Notes under the pieces: generated by a model
What the model saw: the letters and a program-made list of their open reading frames with translations, nothing else
Told to the model about the DNA's origin: nothing
The model's database searches: none
Made by a program: the position numbers and the translations under genes
Part shown: one piece after another, positions 59,998 to 64,000 of the stretch
Position numbering within the stretch: the stretch's first letter is position 1
Layout: each line of letters begins with the position of its first letter
Origin: JAJEFO01 sp009843725
GTDB lineage: Bacteria; Pseudomonadota; Alphaproteobacteria; Rhodobacterales; Rhodobacteraceae
Assembly (NCBI GenBank): GCA_965243215.1
Contig: CBDEUJ010000004.1
Location: 1,240,001 to 1,304,000, forward strand
Length of the DNA stretch: 64,000 nt
Reading direction: 5' to 3'

Positions 59998-60028
59998 CAC
60001 GCACTAGAGCACGCACTAGAGAGTGCGT
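59998..60028. repeat. Tandem 12-bp repeat with overlapping inverted repeat
   Basis: CACGCACTAGAG occurs twice in direct succession (59998-60009 and 60010-60021). ACGCACT of the second copy (60011-60017) pairs with AGTGCGT at 60022-60028 across AGAG. Such a compact repeat could be a protein-binding site. Confidence 0.65.
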
Positions 60029-60067
60029 CAGCGGTCCGGGCTTTGAGCGTCACCGTGAATTGCGCGA

Positions 60068-60106
60068 CGCATTTCCGGCTTGCGGTGCTGAGTTTCCGGA
60101 AATGCG
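60068..60106. repeat. 11-bp inverted repeat
   Basis: CGCATTTCCGG (60068-60078) and CCGGAAATGCG (60096-60106) are exact reverse complements separated by 17 bases. No neighbouring gene explains it; there is no T-tract. Confidence 0.6.
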
Positions 60107-60155
60107 ACAGTCAGCCTCGAATCTCAACGCATTGTCAGCACGATGCGATCAATGT

Positions 60156-60320
60156 AAGCGCCACTTAGGAACGCATTCAACGACTTGTCTGAGCGGCTCC
60201 GACGATGCTCGTTGAGAAGCGCCAATTCGGTCATGGAGGGGTGTGGTTAAGGGAGGTCAAGCGGCACTTTGGAATGGCCAAAATAGTTAAGCTTCCAGAT
60301 TGAACGGCACTTGTTGCCTG
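60156..60320. repeat. Four degenerate copies of a roughly 20-bp unit (IS21-end-like)
   Basis: Similar units start at 60156 (AAGCGCCACTTAGGAACGC), 60217 (AAGCGCCAATTCGGTCATGG), 60259 (AAGCGGCACTTTGGAATGG) and 60303 (AACGGCACTTGTTGCC). Multiple irregular direct copies close to one end are a feature of IS21-family elements. No IstA or IstB sequence accompanies them, so this would be a solitary terminal remnant. Confidence 0.4.
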
Positions 60321-60487
60321 CGGCCCCATTTTGCATGCGTAATGTCTTTGCTCGCTTCCTGCTCGACGAGCGCGCTGAAACCCGGGATCGGGCAGGCAGG
60401 CAGACGCCGACCCGGATCGGGTGCTTTGCGGTGATTCTCGGCATGCTGATCGGGACCTCAATTCCGGGTCGACAGTGGTTCGCTACT

Positions 60488-61261
60488 ATGACAGTTGCTT
60501 CGAACGATCTGGCGGACGGGCTGGACAGGTTGATCGAATTTTCGGACTTTATCGTTTATGCTGACGAAAGCGGCGACCACGGGCTCGCTGCCATTGATCC
60601 TCAATTTCCGGTTTTCGCCTTGGTCTTTTGCGTCTTTCGCAAGGCCGACTATGCAGACTGCGTAGTGCCTGCCGTTCAGCGCTTCAAGTTCGACATGTGG
60701 GGTCACGACGCCGTCGTGTTGCACGAACATGACATCCGCAAGAGCAAAGGGCCGTACGCGATCCTGTTGACCGACCGAGAATTGCGGGCTGGTTTCTACG
60801 ACGAGCTCACTCGCCTGGTCGAAGACGCCCCGATGACGATTTTCGTCGCAGTCATCGACAAGCCCAGCCTGCGCACGAAATATGCGGCCACCCGAAACCC
60901 TTACCGGGTTGCTCTCCACTCCTGCATGGAGCAGTTGCACGTCATGTTAGGCAAGGAGAATCAGAGAGGCCGGACGGTCCATGTCATCTTCGAAAGTCGC
61001 GGAAGGAGGGAGGATCGCGAACTCGAATTGGAGTTTCGCCGGATCGCCGCAAACGACGTCAGCTCGGGCCAGAACCGGCAAGACTTCGGCCAATTCAATT
61101 TCCAGCCGGTGTTCGTGGCGAAGGCGGCGAATTCTACCGGCCTGCGGCTCGCGGACTTGACGGCGAGGCCGATAGCCCTGTCGCTTTTGCGTCCGAACCA
61201 ACCCAACCGCGCCTTCGAGACCGTCGGGCCCAAGATCGGCGGATTGGCTCAATTGCCATGA
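60488..61261 (+). CDS. DUF3800 domain protein
   Basis: The 257-residue protein has FIVYADESGDHGLAAIDPQF at about residue 20, the DESG(D/N)xG start of DUF3800, followed by VFALVFCVFRKADYADCVVP, VLHEHDIRKSKGPYAIL, VFESRGRREDRELELEFRRI and LADLTARPIAL. These conserved acidic residues resemble an RNase-H-like nuclease arrangement; activity is unproven for most members. DUF3800 genes are often found with mobile elements and defence islands. I start at ATG 60488; the frame is open 177 bases upstream but that part overlaps the repeat region. No strong ribosome-binding site is visible. Confidence 0.8.
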   Translation: MTVASNDLADGLDRLIEFSDFIVYADESGDHGLAAIDPQFPVFALVFCVFRKADYADCVVPAVQRFKFDMWGHDAVVLHEHDIRKSKGPYAILLTDRELRAGFYDELTRLVEDAPMTIFVAVIDKPSLRTKYAATRNPYRVALHSCMEQLHVMLGKENQRGRTVHVIFESRGRREDRELELEFRRIAANDVSSGQNRQDFGQFNFQPVFVAKAANSTGLRLADLTARPIALSLLRPNQPNRAFETVGPKIGGLAQLP

Positions 61262-62087
61262 GCGCTAGGAGAGAGAAAAACAAGAGGGCCCCGGAAGCTC
61301 CAGGACCCTTCTGTCGACCGGGCAATTCCCAATCCTTTGACCAAGATATAGGCGCCATCCTCAAAGCTTGCAAGTGAAGTCGTTCAGGCTTGTGAATTCG
61401 GTCAGCCTTGATGCCTGTCCCGCTTCCGAGGAGCGACCGGTTGGATGGAGGCGCCGTCGAGTCGTCTCGGCCTGCTAGATTGTTGCCGTTGCAAGGAATT
61501 CTCTCGGTCGCGGCGGCGTCATCCTGAGGCGCGTGCTGAATTTCCCGGACGGAAGTGTTGAGTTGTTGGATATGCTCCAGCTGACGCGGAATCGCAGCGC
61601 TTCGTCAACACGCCCGGTTCGATGGATGGTCCCCGTAGATGCGCATCCGTCCGTCTCCCCGAGCGGCTCTGTTGGCATCTTGTTGTCAAGCGCCCTATCG
61701 GCAAATTGGCAACGGACAGGCGCGGCCAGAGGTGGTGAAACCGCAACCTAGGATTGGCGGTACACAATGAAACTTCCAGTTTCACCCGCCTTCAACCTGC
61801 ACTCCGCTTCGGGACCGGACCCTCGTCGCCCTTGTCGTGCGCCGCAGGTTCATGGACTTGCGCGGGTCGTTGGCCGGCAGGCTCTTGCGGATGGCCTCGA
61901 AAGAGGAAGCTTGCGGGCCAGGTCCTTCAAGTTGCGCTGTCTGCACGCCGGCAATTCGCGTGAAGACGCTCTGTCTGAGCAAGGATCGCCACCGCGACGA
62001 CGAGCCGCCGCCCACGACCCGCGACCCAGGCCGCATCGACAACGGCACCTCAGCGCTCCGGGCCGCTGGGCACGCCGAAGGCGCGCA
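61262..62087. other. Interval without a supported gene
   Basis: In these 826 bases several overlapping frames exist on both strands, including plus-strand 61533-61751 (MLNFPDGSVELLDMLQLTRN), but I recognise no family. An imperfect hairpin around AGGGCCCCGGAAGCTCCAGG (61286-61305) may terminate the DUF3800 transcript. Nothing else can be supported. Confidence 0.4.
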
Positions 62088-62729
62088 TCAATCCGGCGCG
62101 ACCGTGTCGCCCGTGTAAAAGGCCGCCGTACGCTTCGCCGCCGCGCGCGCTACGTCAGGGTCCGTTCCCGCCGCCTCGGCCGCCCGGCCCCATGCCGCGC
62201 TGCTTCCGACGATGAGCGTCTTTCCGTCACGGGTCGTGTGGAACGTCGCTGCGTCCAGCCTGGGTTCGTTCGGCCGTGCAAGATGCAGCTCCAGCCCCAG
62301 CAGACCCATCTCCCAGCCCACGCCGACGGCCCCGGGACCGAACCTGTGCCAGTGGTCCGACGCCAACGAGGTATGCGTGATCGCAAGGCGCGAGCGGTCG
62401 ATGCCGTCATTGCGCAGGCGCGCCTCCACCCAGCTCACGTCACCGCCGAACTCCCACGTCAGCCCGAGACGCGAGGGAGGCTCGCAGCGACTGATCGTGC
62501 CGCCCGCGTTTCCCTCCAGCTGGTAGCGGCCGCCGGGTTCGAGGCGGCCGCTGACCGGCAGGAACCAGCACGGGATCCGTTCCGCGCTCGTCACCGCGTC
62601 CCAGAGGTCCTCCACGGCCGTCGCGTAGCTGCGGGCGAGGGTGACCGCGCGGGCGGCCTGTCCGTCGCGCTCCAGGGACGACACCGTGCGTTCCACGGCG
62701 TCGAGGAGGCGTTCGACATCCAGGTCCAT
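62088..62729 (-). CDS. SRPBCC-family (START-like) protein
   Basis: The 213-residue protein has SYATAVEDLWDAVTSAERIP, CWFLPVSGRLEPGGRYQLEG and NAGGTISRCEPPSRLGLTWE, the AHSA1/START-like lipid- or ligand-binding fold of SRPBCC proteins, continuing to GVGWEMGLLGLELHLA. Residues 1-25 (LLDAVERTVSSLERDGQA) form an extra N-terminal helix. GGGGAAG precedes the ATG. Many relatives are co-transcribed with an ArsR regulator, but none is adjacent here. The function is unknown. Confidence 0.82.
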   Translation of the reverse strand: MDLDVERLLDAVERTVSSLERDGQAARAVTLARSYATAVEDLWDAVTSAERIPCWFLPVSGRLEPGGRYQLEGNAGGTISRCEPPSRLGLTWEFGGDVSWVEARLRNDGIDRSRLAITHTSLASDHWHRFGPGAVGVGWEMGLLGLELHLARPNEPRLDAATFHTTRDGKTLIVGSSAAWGRAAEAAGTDPDVARAAAKRTAAFYTGDTVAPD

Positions 62730-63153
62730 GGCTTCCCCGTTTCTTCAGGCATGCGCTTGTCCTGTTACATGCCGCTGCGTGCAGCGAGTCAAGCCGCATG
62801 GACGATGGCCCGGACCGCCCGGGAAAGGTCGCAGACCGTCCGTCAACGGCAAGCCGGAAGCCCGTCCGTTGCCGACACGCCTCGACGCGCGCAGGCGCCG
62901 GCACGTGGCCCGGCCCGTCCTTTCCCGCAAGTGCGCGGCGAGCGCTGCCGCTCGGGCGCCGCCCGGGTCAGTTGTCCGGCCTTTACGGCTTGCGGTGCCT
63001 GCTTGCCTGGTTGGGCAGGAAGCGGGTTGACGACGCCCTGAGCGCCTTGTCTTCTTGCCCCGCCCTGGAGGGGTCGGGAACATGAAGACTTTCGCTTCCG
63101 GGCGCATGGCCGCAGTCCGGACTCCGGCCAGGGCGTTCTCCGAGGGAGGCAAG
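62730..63153. other. Interval without a supported gene
   Basis: The 424 bases between the divergent SRPBCC and MORN genes show long shadow frames only. They should contain both promoters; I could not define them. No ArsR-type gene is present. Confidence 0.4.
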
Positions 63154-63921
63154 ATGTTCGACAGTCGCCTGGCGACCGCAGGAGTCCTCGCCGCAACGCT
63201 GGCGGGAACGGCGCTGTCCGTCCCTGCGTCCGCTTCCGCCCGGGAGTGCCGCGGCATCATCGCCTGTGGGGAGACAGGTCAGGCAAGCGGGCGGGACGCG
63301 ACCGGCAGGCTCCCGCGCGACCTGGCGGAGGCCATTGCCGCCGCAGGCGACGAATCGAGGTGGCAGGGAGCCCGGGAGCCAGAGGTCGCGCAGGCCGGCC
63401 CGGAGCGCCGAACACGGCGCTTCGCCGCAGCAGGCCCGAAATGCACGGGCATGCCCGAAAGCTCGGCATGCTGGAAGGGGATTGCCAACCGGCCCGGCTG
63501 CTTCGTGCTCGACCCGTACCTCCTGCATGACCAGACCGTCGACTGGTCGGGCGGCTGCGCGGGCGGCGCCGCACACGGACACGGAACGGCGTCGTGGCAC
63601 GGTCCCGACGGGTCCGGCGAGGCGACAGGCGAATACGTTCACGGCATGGAGACCGGTCCCTGGGTCGAGCGCTGGTCCGACGGCCTTGCCGCGGAAGGCG
63701 CCTACGTGGATGGCGAGAGGGACGGGCTCTGGACCATGTCCTGGGCGGATGGTGACCGCTTCAAGGGAAATTTTCGCAACGGCAGGCCGAACGGGCCCGG
63801 CATCTACACCACCGCGGACGGCGAGGCGTTCCGCGGGTGGTTCAGGGACGGCTGCCTCCGGCATCGAAGCGGCCTTGAGATCGCCGTGTCGACCGATCAT
63901 GAGGCCTGCGGCTTCGAGTAG
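63154..63921 (+). CDS. Secreted MORN-repeat protein
   Basis: The 255-residue protein starts with a signal peptide (MFDSRLATAGVLAATLAGTA, cleavage near ASA-RE). A polar region with cysteines follows (CRGIIACG, CTGMPESSACWKGIANRPGC). The C-terminal 100 residues are MORN-type repeats: GHGTASWHGPDGSGEATGEY, VHGMETGPWVERWSDG, YVDGERDGLWTMSWADGDRF and KGNFRNGRPNGPGIYTTADG. ATG 63154 has GAGGGAGG about five bases upstream; the frame is open earlier but lacks a signal peptide. MORN repeats usually mediate binding to membranes or proteins; the specific role here is unknown. Confidence 0.85.
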   Translation: MFDSRLATAGVLAATLAGTALSVPASASARECRGIIACGETGQASGRDATGRLPRDLAEAIAAAGDESRWQGAREPEVAQAGPERRTRRFAAAGPKCTGMPESSACWKGIANRPGCFVLDPYLLHDQTVDWSGGCAGGAAHGHGTASWHGPDGSGEATGEYVHGMETGPWVERWSDGLAAEGAYVDGERDGLWTMSWADGDRFKGNFRNGRPNGPGIYTTADGEAFRGWFRDGCLRHRSGLEIAVSTDHEACGFE

Positions 63922-64000
63922 CCGCCTGGAGTCCGCAGCGCGGAAGGAGGCGGTCCGGGTGCGTTCCGCCTCGGTTCGTTCACGGCGGCGCGGCCCGCCT

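Larger units (their letters stand above)
59168..60487. other. Degraded gene-poor region with repeats
   Basis: In these 1320 bases I can support no gene. Base composition from about 59640 to 60310 is less GC-rich than the neighbours. Notable structures are twin 12-base repeats at 59998-60021 with an added inverted arm, an 11-base-pair inverted repeat at 60068-60106, and four degenerate copies of a roughly 20-base unit between 60156 and 60320. The pattern suggests remnants of mobile DNA. Confidence 0.5.

Noticed and set aside
61767..63041. Plus-strand frame of 424 codons across the SRPBCC gene.
   Set aside because: It is antisense to the SRPBCC frame, very arginine-rich and without a recognisable domain.

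Overview
This is a GC-rich alphaproteobacterial chromosome segment, most likely from the Rhodobacterales or close relatives. The evidence is a complete ccoNOQP-ccoGHIS set beside an FnrL-type regulator and an FNR box, an Irr-type Fur protein next to fabA-fabB-fabI, a FYDLN acid-domain protein of the CPTTG...SPYTG form, and the mraZ-rsmH-ftsL-ftsI-murE-murF-mraY-murD order. No rRNA operon and no cas genes are present. Gene calls come from reading the translated sequence by eye; no database search was run.

Layout. 1-2558 (minus): C-terminally cut-off autotransporter-like protein with a Cache-type sensor segment in its passenger. 2949-3613: decayed IS6-family element and a single orphan type I-E-like CRISPR repeat. 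3852-4322: FYDLN protein and tRNA-Ala(GGC). 4429-6742: CitE-like lyase, a damaged CaiB-type CoA-transferase and the 3' half of a LysR regulator, which look like the ruins of a divergent LysR/CoA-transferase locus. 7793-15332: catabolic operon made of a LacI regulator with tandem operator, sugar ABC transporter, cytosolic clan GH-J-like glycosidase and 2-hydroxyacid dehydrogenase. 15419-17699: cytochrome b561, HAD hydrolase, FnrL. 17819-25991: cbb3 oxidase and its assembly genes. 26015-29339: prmA, msrA, MFS transporter. 29441-32387: divergent priA and transaldolase-like gene. 32467-41790: cell wall/division (dcw) cluster on the minus strand, driven from an AT-rich promoter near 42050. 42379-45433: photolyase and a class V aminotransferase. 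45738-48001: rpsF-rpsR-rplI and an SRAP protein. 48045-51184: irr divergent from fabA-fabB-fabI.

From about 51200 to the right edge the segment becomes accessory in character. Intact small modules are a RidA protein, a WYL regulator, a membrane LytTR regulator divergent from an ABC-2 exporter, an esterase divergent from a membrane AraC regulator with direct-repeat operators, a DUF3800 protein, an SRPBCC protein and a secreted MORN-repeat protein. They are separated by long gene-poor stretches that hold gene fragments (LysE, HD-domain, IscA/HesB) and repeat structures resembling the ends of an insertion sequence.

Functionally the centre is housekeeping: cell-wall synthesis, fatty-acid synthesis, translation, and microaerobic respiration controlled by oxygen through FnrL. 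The most distinctive parts are the Cache-bearing autotransporter, the LacI-controlled glycoside operon, the AraC and LytTR mini-modules, and the degraded 59-60.4 kb region in front of the DUF3800 gene.
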